Positions 51,774-60,094 of a stretch of 64,000 bases of DNA are shown here, piece by piece; position 1 is the first letter of the stretch; every line of letters starts with the position of its first letter. This stretch comes from Ramlibacter aquaticus (GTDB taxonomy: Bacteria > Pseudomonadota > Gammaproteobacteria > Burkholderiales > Burkholderiaceae_C): contig NZ_JADDOJ010000005.1 in the NCBI RefSeq assembly GCF_015159745.1, positions 1 through 64,000 on the forward strand, read 5' to 3'. The translations under genes were made by a program, and so were the position numbers. A model generated the notes under the pieces. It saw only the letters and a list, made by a program, of their open reading frames with translations. It made no database searches and was not told the origin of the DNA.

Positions 51774-52961
51774 TCACAGGCCGCGCTCCCAGGGCAGGCC
51801 GGTGCGGCCGGTGACGTGGTCGCAGTCCATGTGGAAACCGGGCTTCATCACCTCGTCGACAGTGCCCACGCGCACGCCGTTGAGCGCGCGGAAGTACTTG
51901 AACCACACGATGCCGTCGTCCTGCACGTAGAGCTTGAAGTCCGAACTCGGGTAGCCGCGCACCACGCCCAGGGGAATGCGCAGCCCGATCGCATCGCCGG
52001 GCGGGAAGAGGCGCGGGCAGGCCTGCTCCAGGCGCTCGAAGGCCGCCAGGGCGCGCGCCGGGATCGCGGCCGCCTTGCGCGCCTGCGGGTTGGCGCCGTG
52101 TTGCAGCGGGCACAGCCAGAAGCCGTTCAGCCGGGCTGCCGTGCCGGGGCTGCCCTGGCCCAGCTTGCGTTCGGCCATGGCGACCAGGCCGCGCGAGGGC
52201 ATGAACCTGCACGCCCCGGCATCGGCCAGGGAAAGCGCCTGGCGCGCCAGCAGGTCGTCGATGGCCTGGGCCAGCGCGGGGTCCATGGTGCCGCTGTCCT
52301 GGCCGCCCGGCAAGGTCGGGAACAGCGCGAACATCGTGGTCGAGGCGTCGAGCAGCGCCTTGGCACGCCGCCCGTCGGCGCTGGGATCGTCCGCCCCCTT
52401 CAGGCCCGCGATGTTGATCCAGCGCGAGTCGGGGTGGAAGCGCGGCGCGATCAGGGAGTAGGAGATGCTGGACAAGGTCACGAAGGTGGCCGGCCTGGCA
52501 CGTACATCGGCCGGGATGTCCACCGCGAAGGGCTCGCCCTCGCCCCAGCTCAGGTGGTTCCAGCTGCGCCAGGGCACGGCCTGCGTCAGCAGCATGGCCT
52601 GCCAGCCCACCATGGCCAGCACCACCGTCATTCGAAGGGCGCGCGTGCCCGGCAGCAGGTGGGCCAGTCCCACGCACAGCGGGCCGGCCATCAGCAGGAA
52701 GGCCATGAAGTAGCGGCCGTTCCCGCTGGTCACCAGCCAGGGCACGAAGGCGGCAGCGGTCAGCGCGAGCAGCCAGGCCGGCGCCGGGTTGCGGCGCACT
52801 GCGGCCCGGCCGGCCACCACCACCACGAAGGCCAGCAGCAGGGCCAGCGCGAAGCGGAAGTCGGGCGCGATGATTTCGGTGTAGACCCCGCCATCCGGTG
52901 CGGCCATGGCCAGGGGCCGCAGCAGGGCCTCGCGCAGCGAGTCGGGCAGAAAGCGGATCAT
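51774..52961 (-). CDS. Polytopic membrane protein, C-terminal part of a probable split GT-C enzyme
   Basis: A 395-residue protein: about four to six hydrophobic helices (from residue 45 to about 160, e.g. FRFALALLLAFVVVVAG and NGRYFMAFLLMAG), then a long, mostly hydrophilic C-terminal domain. Its N-terminus MIRFLPDSLREALLRPL reads like the middle of a GT-C/DUF-type membrane glycosyltransferase, not a natural start. ATG 52961 overlaps the stop of the upstream 270-residue gene (ATGA). One extra C in the CCC run at 52962-52964 would fuse both into one frame of about 665 residues. Confidence 0.7.
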   Translation of the reverse strand: MIRFLPDSLREALLRPLAMAAPDGGVYTEIIAPDFRFALALLLAFVVVVAGRAAVRRNPAPAWLLALTAAAFVPWLVTSGNGRYFMAFLLMAGPLCVGLAHLLPGTRALRMTVVLAMVGWQAMLLTQAVPWRSWNHLSWGEGEPFAVDIPADVRARPATFVTLSSISYSLIAPRFHPDSRWINIAGLKGADDPSADGRRAKALLDASTTMFALFPTLPGGQDSGTMDPALAQAIDDLLARQALSLADAGACRFMPSRGLVAMAERKLGQGSPGTAARLNGFWLCPLQHGANPQARKAAAIPARALAAFERLEQACPRLFPPGDAIGLRIPLGVVRGYPSSDFKLYVQDDGIVWFKYFRALNGVRVGTVDEVMKPGFHMDCDHVTGRTGLPWERGL

Positions 52962-53770
52962 GGGTGCCAGCCCAGGGCCGCGCGCAGCGGTGCGAACAGC
53001 GGGTCGTAGAACGGGTAGACCGGGTTGCCGTAGTGCTGCCACAGCAACCACCCCCAGCGGCCATAGCCCAGGGCCACGCCGGCAAGGGTGGCGATGCCGG
53101 CCAGCAGCAGCTGGCCCAGGCGGCGGCCTTGCCGGGCCTCGCCGCGCAGCCACAGCAGGGGCAGCACCAGCGACAGCGGGCCGTTGCTCAGCTTGAAGGC
53201 GACCGCGATGCCCGCGAACAGGCCGGACGCCACGAGCAGCCGCAGGGACGCCGGGCCGTGGCCGTCGGCCGGCAAGGGCACGGCCTCGAGGGCCAGCGCA
53301 ACCGCCCACACCAGGGGGATGGCCGCGTAGAGATCGTTGGACGTGCTGTCGAACATGGACAGCACCAGCCCGCTCAGGAAGGCGAGCAGCACGGCGGCCG
53401 CGCGCATCGCCAGCCCGTACAGGTCCCGCTCGGGCACCATGCGGCGCGCCAGCAGCCACAGCGCGGGCACCGCCGGCAGGTACAGCAGGTCCAGCACTGC
53501 GCCCGCCCAGCGCCCGGCCACGCCGGCCTGGAACAGCTTGTAGACCGGCCAGTACAGGTAGGGGTACTGGAACGACTGGCCGGAGGCCGCAAGATAGTCC
53601 CGGTCGAAGCGCGGGTGCTCAGCGATCCAGCCCAGGTAGATGTGGTGGTTGATGGCGTCCCAGCTCAGGCCGATGCTGCCCAGGCCCAGCGGTATTGCGG
53701 CGAAGGCCAGGGCAGCCAGGGCCACCAGGGCCGCCAGCTCCTGGGCGGGGGTGGGCAGGCGCAGGCTCAT
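52958..53770 (-). CDS. Polytopic membrane protein, N-terminal part of a probable split GT-C enzyme
   Basis: A 270-residue inner-membrane protein with about seven helices. After the first helix it shows GLSWDAINHHIYLGWIAEH, the acidic-plus-His first loop typical of GT-C lipid-phosphosugar glycosyltransferases. It ends WQHYGNPVYPFYDPLFAPLR, a segment that in homologs continues into further domains, so it looks truncated. ATG 53770 overlaps the stop of the GT2 gene (ATGA) and its stop overlaps the next ATG. It may be one broken gene or two coupled genes. Confidence 0.7.
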   Translation of the reverse strand: MSLRLPTPAQELAALVALAALAFAAIPLGLGSIGLSWDAINHHIYLGWIAEHPRFDRDYLAASGQSFQYPYLYWPVYKLFQAGVAGRWAGAVLDLLYLPAVPALWLLARRMVPERDLYGLAMRAAAVLLAFLSGLVLSMFDSTSNDLYAAIPLVWAVALALEAVPLPADGHGPASLRLLVASGLFAGIAVAFKLSNGPLSLVLPLLWLRGEARQGRRLGQLLLAGIATLAGVALGYGRWGWLLWQHYGNPVYPFYDPLFAPLRAALGWHP

Positions 53771-54930
53771 GAACGCGCCGAGCGCCAGCAGAAATGCAGC
53801 GCGCCGGCAAAGAACGAGGCGATGCCGACCTGCATGCCGGCGGCCATCAGCGTCACCGCGGGGATGGCCGAGCGCATGGTCTCCACCGGGTCCAGGGGGC
53901 CGAAGCCCGCGCGCACCCAGTCCACCGTCAGCCAGAGCGACCAGGCCAGGCCGACGATGAAGGACGCCAGCCCGAGCAGCAGCCCGTTCTCCAGCGTGAA
54001 TTGCGAGGCCCAGCGCTGCATCCAGCCGGGCTGCGGCACCAGGCCCGCGAGCACGGCGAGCCACTTCGTGAGCAGCGCGAAGATGATGAACTGCACCCCC
54101 AGCAGCGTCGCGCCGCCCAGGAACAGCAACGTGTGGATGCCCAGATGCAGGGGCTGGGTCACGGCCGGCCCTGCCAAGCCCAGGACCAGCCCCAGGGCGC
54201 CGGCGAGGAAGAGGCCCACGCCCGGGTAGAGGAACAGCCAGCGCGGGCAGAACAGCAGCAGGAAGCGAAGGTGCCGCCAGCCGTCACGCCAGGTGCGCAG
54301 GTGCGGCGGGCGGTCGCGCCCGTCGGGCCGCAGCGTGGTGGGCACCTCCTCGATACGCAGCCCGCCCAGGGCGGCCTTGGCCACCATCTCACTGGCGAAC
54401 TCCATGCCTGGCGTGATCAGGCCCAGGCGCAGCATGGCCTCGCGCGAGAAGCCGCGCAGGCCGCAATGAAAGTCGCGGATCGGAGTGCGGAAGAAGAGCC
54501 GTCCGATGAAGCTGAGGACCGGGTTGCCCAGGTAGCGGTGCAGGAAGGGCATGGCCCCGGGCGCGATGCCGCCCTTGAAGCGGTTGCCCATCACCAGCTG
54601 CGCGCCGGCGCGCAAGCGGGCGAGGTAGTCCGCCAGGGCCGAGAAGTCGTAGCTGGCGTCGGCGTCGCCGATGATCACGTAGCGCCCCTGCGCGGCCTGC
54701 ACGCCCGCCAGCAGCGCCGCGCCATAACCGCGTCGGGGCACCGGCACCACCCGGGCGCCAGCCGCCTGCGCGATCGCCTGCGAGCCGTCCTCGGAGCCGT
54801 TGTCGGCCACCAGCACCTCGCCGGCGACACCGTGGCGCTGAAGGAAGTCCCGCGCGGCCTGCACGCACTGGGCCACGGTTCGCGCCTCGTTCAGGCAGGG
54901 CATCAGCACGGTCAGCTCGGTCTCGGGCAT
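53767..54930 (-). CDS. Glycosyltransferase family 2 with membrane C-terminus
   Basis: A 387-residue dolichol-phosphate-mannose-synthase-like enzyme: GT-A domain (about 1-235) with VLMPCLNEARTVAQCV, LVADNGSEDGS, GYGAALLAGVQAAQGRYVIIGDADASYDFS (DxD-type), and FRTPIRDFHCGLRGF; then about four membrane helices. It probably makes a polyprenyl-phosphate sugar that serves as donor for a GT-C enzyme, which fits the next two genes. ATG 54930 (MPETEL) was chosen; the sequence upstream has no Shine-Dalgarno, so leaderless initiation is possible. Confidence 0.9.
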   Translation of the reverse strand: MPETELTVLMPCLNEARTVAQCVQAARDFLQRHGVAGEVLVADNGSEDGSQAIAQAAGARVVPVPRRGYGAALLAGVQAAQGRYVIIGDADASYDFSALADYLARLRAGAQLVMGNRFKGGIAPGAMPFLHRYLGNPVLSFIGRLFFRTPIRDFHCGLRGFSREAMLRLGLITPGMEFASEMVAKAALGGLRIEEVPTTLRPDGRDRPPHLRTWRDGWRHLRFLLLFCPRWLFLYPGVGLFLAGALGLVLGLAGPAVTQPLHLGIHTLLFLGGATLLGVQFIIFALLTKWLAVLAGLVPQPGWMQRWASQFTLENGLLLGLASFIVGLAWSLWLTVDWVRAGFGPLDPVETMRSAIPAVTLMAAGMQVGIASFFAGALHFCWRSARS

Positions 54931-55026
54931 AGGCTGGAGGATAAGGGCTCGCCGCAAATGCAACGAGCGGCACAAGGCCGCTCGTGGGTCATGCGCTACA
55001 GGCCTCAGGCGGCCTGCAGGCTGTCA

Positions 55027-55500
55027 TCAGCCGCGGCAGGAGCCGGGCAGGTACTTGGCGGGGATGGGGTTGGACGCCGACGGACCGCAGACCCACTTGT
55101 AGATCGCCTTGCCCATGTCGGTGGACGAGGAGGCGGCCTGGGAATCGGTGGAATACGGCACCAGCTGGATGGCCTTGCCATCGATGTTGGTGGAATCGAT
55201 GCCGGTGGCGACCACGGTCACGACGCCGTTGATGTCCGTGTGCACGCTCAGGACGTACTTGGAAGCCTGGTTGGTGGACTCGCAGCCCCAGTTGTCGGCC
55301 GCGGGCGTGGAGGAACCGGACTGGTACACCTCGGTGATGGTGGTGCGGCAGGCCGAGGCGGCGAGCACGACTTCCGACATCTTGGCGCGCTTGGTGTAGT
55401 CCTGGTACGCGGGCAGGGCCACGGCGGCCAGAATACCGATGATCGCGACCACGATCATCAGTTCGATCAGGGTAAAGCCCTGTTGCAGTTGACGCTTCAT
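55027..55500 (-). CDS. pilA: Type IV pilin, copy 1
   Basis: A 157-residue type IVa major-pilin-like protein. MKRQLQQG is the leader, cleaved by PilD before [21 protein letters not shown], with the conserved Glu5. The C-terminus holds a disulfide-loop pair: Cys in WVCGPSAS and in PGSCRG, typical of pilins. It is a close paralog of the next gene (identical [15 protein letters not shown] segment). GGAGG lies six bases upstream of the ATG at 55500, and a sigma-54 promoter at 55541-55556 precedes it. It is followed downstream by the GT2 gene. Confidence 0.95.
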   Translation of the reverse strand: MKRQLQQGFTLIELMIVVAIIGILAAVALPAYQDYTKRAKMSEVVLAASACRTTITEVYQSGSSTPAADNWGCESTNQASKYVLSVHTDINGVVTVVATGIDSTNIDGKAIQLVPYSTDSQAASSSTDMGKAIYKWVCGPSASNPIPAKYLPGSCRG

Positions 55501-55540
55501 TGGAACCTCCGGGTTGTTGATGAAGAAGCGTGTTCTCTGC

Positions 55541-55556
55541 TGCAAAGGCTGTGCCA
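55541..55556 (-). promoter_or_regulatory. Sigma-54 promoter of pilin copy 1
   Basis: On the minus strand TGGCACAGCCTTTGCA fits the RpoN consensus TGGCACg-N4-TTGCA with GG and GC ten bases apart. Transcription would begin near 55530, 30 bases before the ATG. TGTC motifs upstream (55622-55625, 55652-55655 on the plus strand) lie at about -92 and -122 and are possible PilR sites, though inverted relative to pilin copy 2. Confidence 0.85.
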
Positions 55557-55666
55557 CCCGGAACTAACTCACAAATGAGCCATTTCTGGGTTCTTTAGTA
55601 CTCAATTTGGGTTCCTATTTGTGTCATCGCTCACTGTAAAAGCAACAAAATTGTCAGCAGGCAACG

Positions 55667-55700
55667 AAAAAACGTCGGCCGGCGCAAGGCCGGCCGACGT
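55667..55700 (-). terminator. Intrinsic terminator of pilin copy 2
   Basis: On the minus strand a perfect 12-bp GC-rich stem (55672-55683 with 55689-55700, loop of five) runs into six T residues (55672-55667). It ends the transcript of pilin copy 2, so copy 1 depends on its own promoter. Confidence 0.88.
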
Positions 55701-55735
55701 GTGCGCGCCGCGATCCGCGGCGCTCGCCCCAGATC

Positions 55736-56215
55736 TCAGCCGCGGCAGGTACCCGGCAGGAACTTGAGCGGGACACCGTTGTCCGCGGTCGGGCCACAGA
55801 CCCACCTGAAGATCGGCTTGCCCAGGTCGCTCGCGGCCTTGGCCACGGTGGTGGCGTCGCGGTACGGAACGAGCTGGATCTGCATCTGGTCGATCTTGTC
55901 GTCGTTGAACCCCTGGGCCATCACCGTGATCACGCCGTTCTGGTCCGTGTGGACACTGCGGACATATTTGGAGCTGGCGTCCGTGGACTCGCAGCCCCAG
56001 CCATCGGCCGGCGGCGTGGTGCTGCCCGACTGGTACACCTCGGTGATGGTGGTGCGGCAGGCCGACGCCGCCAGGATCAGCTCCGACATCTTCGCCCGCT
56101 TGCTGTAGTCGATGTAGGCGGGCAGGGCCACGGCGGCCAGGATGCCGATGATGGCCACGACGATCATCAGTTCGATGAGCGTGAAGCCGCGTTGCTGTTG
56201 CAGGGATTTCCTCAT
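55736..56215 (-). CDS. Type IV pilin, copy 2
   Basis: A 159-residue type IVa pilin paralog. Leader [10 protein letters not shown] precedes [24 protein letters not shown]; a C-terminal Cys pair ([16 protein letters not shown]) would form the disulfide loop. It shares with copy 1 the [22 protein letters not shown] and GWGCEST segments and differs mainly after residue 95, the exposed region. GAGGAG lies about five bases before ATG 56215. A sigma-54-type promoter is at 56248-56263, and a run of GACA boxes at 56345-56374. Confidence 0.95.
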   Translation of the reverse strand: MRKSLQQQRGFTLIELMIVVAIIGILAAVALPAYIDYSKRAKMSELILAASACRTTITEVYQSGSTTPPADGWGCESTDASSKYVRSVHTDQNGVITVMAQGFNDDKIDQMQIQLVPYRDATTVAKAASDLGKPIFRWVCGPTADNGVPLKFLPGTCRG

Positions 56216-56247
56216 GGGTGCTCCTCAGGTTGGGGAGCTTGGCCACC

Positions 56248-56263
56248 CGCAATCCGGAGGCCA
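56248..56263 (-). promoter_or_regulatory. Sigma-54-type promoter of pilin copy 2
   Basis: TGGCCTCCGGATTGCG on the minus strand keeps the GG and GC invariants ten bases apart, with TTGC intact, though it is weaker than at copy 1. Expected start near 56238. Confidence 0.6.
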
Positions 56264-56344
56264 TGGGGCTACCTTGGGAAATGAGGAACGAACTTGTTCC
56301 GTGGAGGCACGAGCCTCACGCCTGCCCTGACGGAATGGTCAAGC

Positions 56345-56374
56345 GACAAAAATGTCGCGACACAAGCGGCGACA
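56345..56374 (-). promoter_or_regulatory. Possible PilR activator sites upstream of pilin copy 2
   Basis: Three TGTC boxes on the minus strand (GACA on plus at 56345-56348, 56359-56362 and 56371-56374) lie about 110-135 bases upstream of the predicted start. PilR of Pseudomonas binds clusters of (C/G)TGTC upstream of pilA. The first two flank a palindrome, GCGACAAAAATGTCGC. Confidence 0.4.
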
Positions 56375-56443
56375 CCGGTCCCTGAGGTCGCGGCGGCTCG
56401 CGGCGCCCGGCCTCGCGGCCCGTGGCCCGTGGCCGGACCCCGG

Positions 56444-58852
56444 CTACTTGATGCAGACCGAGCGCACCTGCTTCAGGTCCGTCAGGCCCATCATGATCTT
56501 TTCCATGCCGTCCATCTTCAGGGTCCGCATGCCGCTGGCGACGGCGGCGACGAAGAGTTCGGCCACGCGGGCGCGCTCCTGGATCAGTTTCTTGATCTCG
56601 TCGTCGGCCACCAGCAGTTCATGCAGGCCGATGCGGCCCTTGTAGCCGGTCTTGTTGCACTTCTCGCAGCCCACGGCCCGGTAGTAGCGCAGCCGGCCGC
56701 CTTCGCCGTGGGCCTTGACCCAGGCCTCGTACAGCTTGCGGGCCTCGCCCGCGTAGTCGGCCCTCCAGGCCGCGCTCTGGCGCAGGTCGTCGGCGTATTC
56801 AGCGATGAAGGCCTTGATCTCGTCGGACTCCGGAAAGTAGGCATCCTTGCAGTCACACAGCTTCTTGGCCAGGCGCTGCGCCAGGATGCCCAGCAAGGCG
56901 TCGGCGAAATTGAAGGGGTCCATGCCCATGTCCAGCAGGCGGATGACGGACTCGGGCGCCGAGTTGGTGTGCAGCGTGGAAAACACCAGGTGGCCGGTGA
57001 GCGAGGCCTCCACGCCCATGGAGACGGTCTCCTTGTCGCGCGACTCGCCGACCATGATGATGTCCGGGTCGGCCCGCAGGAAGGCGCGCATCACCAGCGC
57101 GAAGTCGATGCCCGCCTTCTTGTTGATCTGGACCTGTCGCAAGCCCTTCTGCGTGATCTCCACCGGGTCCTCGGCGGTCCAGATCTTGGTGTCCGGGGTG
57201 TTCAGGAACTTCAGGATGGAGTGCAGCGTGGTGGTCTTGCCGGACCCCGTCGGACCGCAGACGTAGAACAGGCCGTAGGGCTTGCTCACGGTCTTCTCCA
57301 GGCGCTCGCGGTTGATCGGGGTCAGGCCCAGCTTCTCCAGGGGCAGGGGTTCGCCGGCGGCCAGGATGCGCATCACCACGTCCTCCACCCCGCCCGCGGA
57401 CGGGATGGTGGCGACCCGCAGCTCGATGTCCAGCGGCCCGAACTTCTTGAACTTGATCTTGCCGTCCTGCGGCTTGCGCTTCTCCGAGATGTCCAGGTCG
57501 CACATGATCTTCAGCCGGGTGACCAGCGGCTGGCGGAAGTGCGAGGGCACCTCGATGTAGGGCTGCAGGCTGCCGTCGACGCGGAAGCGGATCAGCGTCT
57601 TGCCCTTGCCGGGCATGGGCTCGACGTGGATGTCCGAGGCCTTCATGTTGTAGGCGTCGACGATCACCTTGTTGACGAACTTGACCAGCTCGTTGTCGGC
57701 GGCCGCATTGACCGAGTCGCTGTCCTCGCCGTCGTCGTCATCGCCGCCCGAGCCCATGTCGGCCAGCATCTCCTCGACCGAGGCGCCGTCGTCCACGCCA
57801 TAGAGCTGGGCCAGCGTCTCCTCGAACTCGGTCTGCGTGGTGACGCGGTAGAGGAACTTGGCGTGGCGCGGGAACACCTGCGGCACGATGCGCGAGCTGC
57901 GCACGGCCTCGGGGTCGGTGCACATGACCACCAGGCCATCGGGCGTCTCCTCCAGCGGGATCCAGCCCTGCTCCTGGACGAAGTCCCGCTTGAGCGCGCC
58001 CTGCAGCGACTCCACGCGCATGCGGGTCGGGCTGAAGGGCTCGTACGGCACGCCGAAGAAGCGGGAGAGCGAGGGCCCGATCTGGGCCGGCCGCACGCGG
58101 CAGTCGGCCATGAGCACATGCTCCACCGGCCGCACTTCCTCGCGCGCCTTGGCCACCGCCGCGTCCAGTTCCGCGGCCGTGACCACGTTGCTGGAGACCA
58201 GGCCGTCGTAGCGGCCGGCCCGGCGCCGCGCCTCGACCTGCACCTTCTCCTGGCGCTGGCGGATCGCAGTAGCCAGCGTCTTGCAAAGCTGGTGGGCGCC
58301 GTCGATCTCCAGCTCGCCGAAGGGCTGGTCGCTCTTGTTGTTGATGACCTGCAGCACGCCGTACAGCTCGCTGCCGTCCAGGATGGGCATCACCAGGACC
58401 TGCTTGGTCCGGTAGCCGGAGCGCCGGTCGACTTCCTTGAGGAAGCTGAGGTTGGGGTGCAGCCTGCGCAGGGCCTCGTCGTCGTAGACGTCGGCCACGT
58501 TGATCATGTCGCGGCTCCAGGCCACGTAGCCCGCCAGGCTCTGCGGGCTGATGGGCAGCTTCAGGTCCTTGCTGGTGTTGAGCCCGGTCTTGACCTTGGA
58601 GACGATCGCGCTGTGGTCCTCGCTCACCGCATAGAGCGTGAGCCGGTCGGCGTTGAACAGCCGGCAGATGTCGTGGCTCACCTCGGTCATGATCTGATCG
58701 AGGTTCTCCGTCTCGTGGATGCGGGTGCTGACCACCTGGAGCTGCTTGTAGAACAGCGCCTCGAAGGTCACGCCGCGCTTGTCGGGCGGCAGCTGCTGCG
58801 TCTCGAAGAACGCCGAAGTCGTTTCCCGTTCGGAGCGAGGGATGGCGCTCAT
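56444..58852 (-). CDS. GspE/PilB family ATPase with N-terminal GAF domain
   Basis: An 802-residue secretion/pilus-extension-type ATPase with an N-terminal GAF sensory domain (about 40-185: FNADRLTLYAVSEDHS, SGYRTKQVLVMPI, VLQVINNKSD). The ATPase has Walker A GPTGSGKTTTLHSI, Asp box TAEDPVEI, Walker B IIMVGESRDKET and the His box TLHTNSAPESVIRL. The zinc finger is odd: the first Cys pair is LCDCKD, one residue shorter than CxxC, the second is CEKCNKTGYKGR. The start is MSAIPRSERE, ATG 58852. It is 13 bases after the phosphodiesterase gene. Confidence 0.9.
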   Translation of the reverse strand: MSAIPRSERETTSAFFETQQLPPDKRGVTFEALFYKQLQVVSTRIHETENLDQIMTEVSHDICRLFNADRLTLYAVSEDHSAIVSKVKTGLNTSKDLKLPISPQSLAGYVAWSRDMINVADVYDDEALRRLHPNLSFLKEVDRRSGYRTKQVLVMPILDGSELYGVLQVINNKSDQPFGELEIDGAHQLCKTLATAIRQRQEKVQVEARRRAGRYDGLVSSNVVTAAELDAAVAKAREEVRPVEHVLMADCRVRPAQIGPSLSRFFGVPYEPFSPTRMRVESLQGALKRDFVQEQGWIPLEETPDGLVVMCTDPEAVRSSRIVPQVFPRHAKFLYRVTTQTEFEETLAQLYGVDDGASVEEMLADMGSGGDDDDGEDSDSVNAAADNELVKFVNKVIVDAYNMKASDIHVEPMPGKGKTLIRFRVDGSLQPYIEVPSHFRQPLVTRLKIMCDLDISEKRKPQDGKIKFKKFGPLDIELRVATIPSAGGVEDVVMRILAAGEPLPLEKLGLTPINRERLEKTVSKPYGLFYVCGPTGSGKTTTLHSILKFLNTPDTKIWTAEDPVEITQKGLRQVQINKKAGIDFALVMRAFLRADPDIIMVGESRDKETVSMGVEASLTGHLVFSTLHTNSAPESVIRLLDMGMDPFNFADALLGILAQRLAKKLCDCKDAYFPESDEIKAFIAEYADDLRQSAAWRADYAGEARKLYEAWVKAHGEGGRLRYYRAVGCEKCNKTGYKGRIGLHELLVADDEIKKLIQERARVAELFVAAVASGMRTLKMDGMEKIMMGLTDLKQVRSVCIK

Positions 58853-58865
58853 CGCAGGGGCGGGG

Positions 58866-59657
58866 TCAAAGGTCGAAGACCTGCCCGGCACGCAGCCAGC
58901 GGATGTCGTGGGCGACGTGGCGGCCGCAAGGCTGCGTCTGGTCGAACTTCTGGATCTCCCGCATGATCAGGTCGGTCTCCGCCGGCTTGGTGTGCGTGAT
59001 GTAGATCGGGAAGCGCTGGTCCTTGTCGATGCAGTCCAGCTCCTCGGCCAGGGAGACCGGGGACAGGTGCAGGCTGCGCCGCGCGAGGTCGAGCTCGCGG
59101 TTGGAGAACGCGGTCTCGATGACCAGGGCGGCCACGTTCATGTGGTTGATCCGCTCCCAGAAGGCCGGGTTGCGCTCGGTGTCGCCCGTGAACACCCAGC
59201 AGCCCTTGCCCGCGGCGACCGAGAAGCCGACGGCCGGCACGGTGTGCACCGCGGGCAGCACCTCGATGGACTTGCCCTTGATCTCCAGCGTCTGGCCCAC
59301 CTTCAGTTCGTGGAAGGTGACGAACGGGTTGGCGGGCGTGGGGATGCGGCTGAAGTCGGGCCAGATGACGTCGTTGAAGATGTGCGCACGCAAGGCCGCG
59401 ATGGTGCCGGCCAGCGCATGGATGCGCACGGGCTCGGTCAGCTGCGAGGCGATCGTGTCGATCATCAGCGGCAATGCTGCCACGTGGTCCAGGTGGGAGT
59501 GGGACAGCAGCACGTCCCCGATGCCGGCCATCTCCTCCAGGCTCAGGTCGCCCACGCCGGTGCCCGCATCCACCAGCACGTCGTCGTCGATCAGGAAGGA
59601 TGTCGTCCGGCATTCCCTGGCGATCGCGCCGGAACAACCGAGGACCCGAACCTTCAT
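58866..59657 (-). CDS. MBL-fold hydrolase, class II cyclic-nucleotide-phosphodiesterase-like
   Basis: A 263-residue metallo-beta-lactamase-fold enzyme. HSHLDHVAALPLMID is close to the HxHLDH signature of class II 3',5'-cyclic nucleotide phosphodiesterases; other metal ligands are His in HTVPAVGFS, Asp in FTGDTERNP and His in THTKPAET. It may degrade cAMP or a related nucleotide near the pilus ATPase. GAGAGG lies about 11 bases before ATG 59657. It is cotranscribed with the GspE gene. Confidence 0.85.
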   Translation of the reverse strand: MKVRVLGCSGAIARECRTTSFLIDDDVLVDAGTGVGDLSLEEMAGIGDVLLSHSHLDHVAALPLMIDTIASQLTEPVRIHALAGTIAALRAHIFNDVIWPDFSRIPTPANPFVTFHELKVGQTLEIKGKSIEVLPAVHTVPAVGFSVAAGKGCWVFTGDTERNPAFWERINHMNVAALVIETAFSNRELDLARRSLHLSPVSLAEELDCIDKDQRFPIYITHTKPAETDLIMREIQKFDQTQPCGRHVAHDIRWLRAGQVFDL

Positions 59658-60094
59658 TGTTTGCGCTGCCTCTCGCAATGTTGTGGCTAAGTTTGTCGTC
59701 CCGCCCCGCACAGGGCGACGGGTTAAAGCTGAGCGGAGGTTAAGCGCTGTGAATGGCGCCCGTAAAGGAATTTTTTGGGGTTCCGGCGTTTTTCGATACG
59801 GGAAACGCGGGGTGTGGAGGCCGGATTGCGGGGACGCCACCCAGGCCCGGCGGCGCGAAGCGGCTGTTCAGGCGCGCGGGGCGCCACGCCTGCCCGTGCT
59901 TGCCGCCTGGCCGGCAACACTGCGCGAGCCCAGGCCGAGGCCCCCGCCTGCCACGCACATCACCAGCCCGTCGCACATGGGCAGCACCCGGGGGCGGACG
60001 ACTTTCCTGTGGTCGGTGTCGACGCTGACGATATGGTCGCCCCGCGGGCGTCGCTGCGTAGAAACGCGGCAGCGTGGCCCGTGGGCCGCTGCCC
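59658..60094. other. 437-base gap with no gene I can support
   Basis: Between the phosphodiesterase gene and the FHA gene. It has several short open frames on both strands but none with homology, a good start context or the strong codon bias of the neighbours. It must hold the phosphodiesterase promoter and the 3' end of the FHA transcript. An unusually AT-rich patch for this DNA lies at about 59760-59805. Confidence 0.5.

Noticed and set aside
60069..60092. A hairpin as terminator after the FHA gene
   Set aside because: The stem has a bulge and a two-base loop, and no T tract follows.
59658..60094. Small genes in the gap between the phosphodiesterase and FHA genes
   Set aside because: Short frames on both strands lack homology, start context and neighbour-like codon use.
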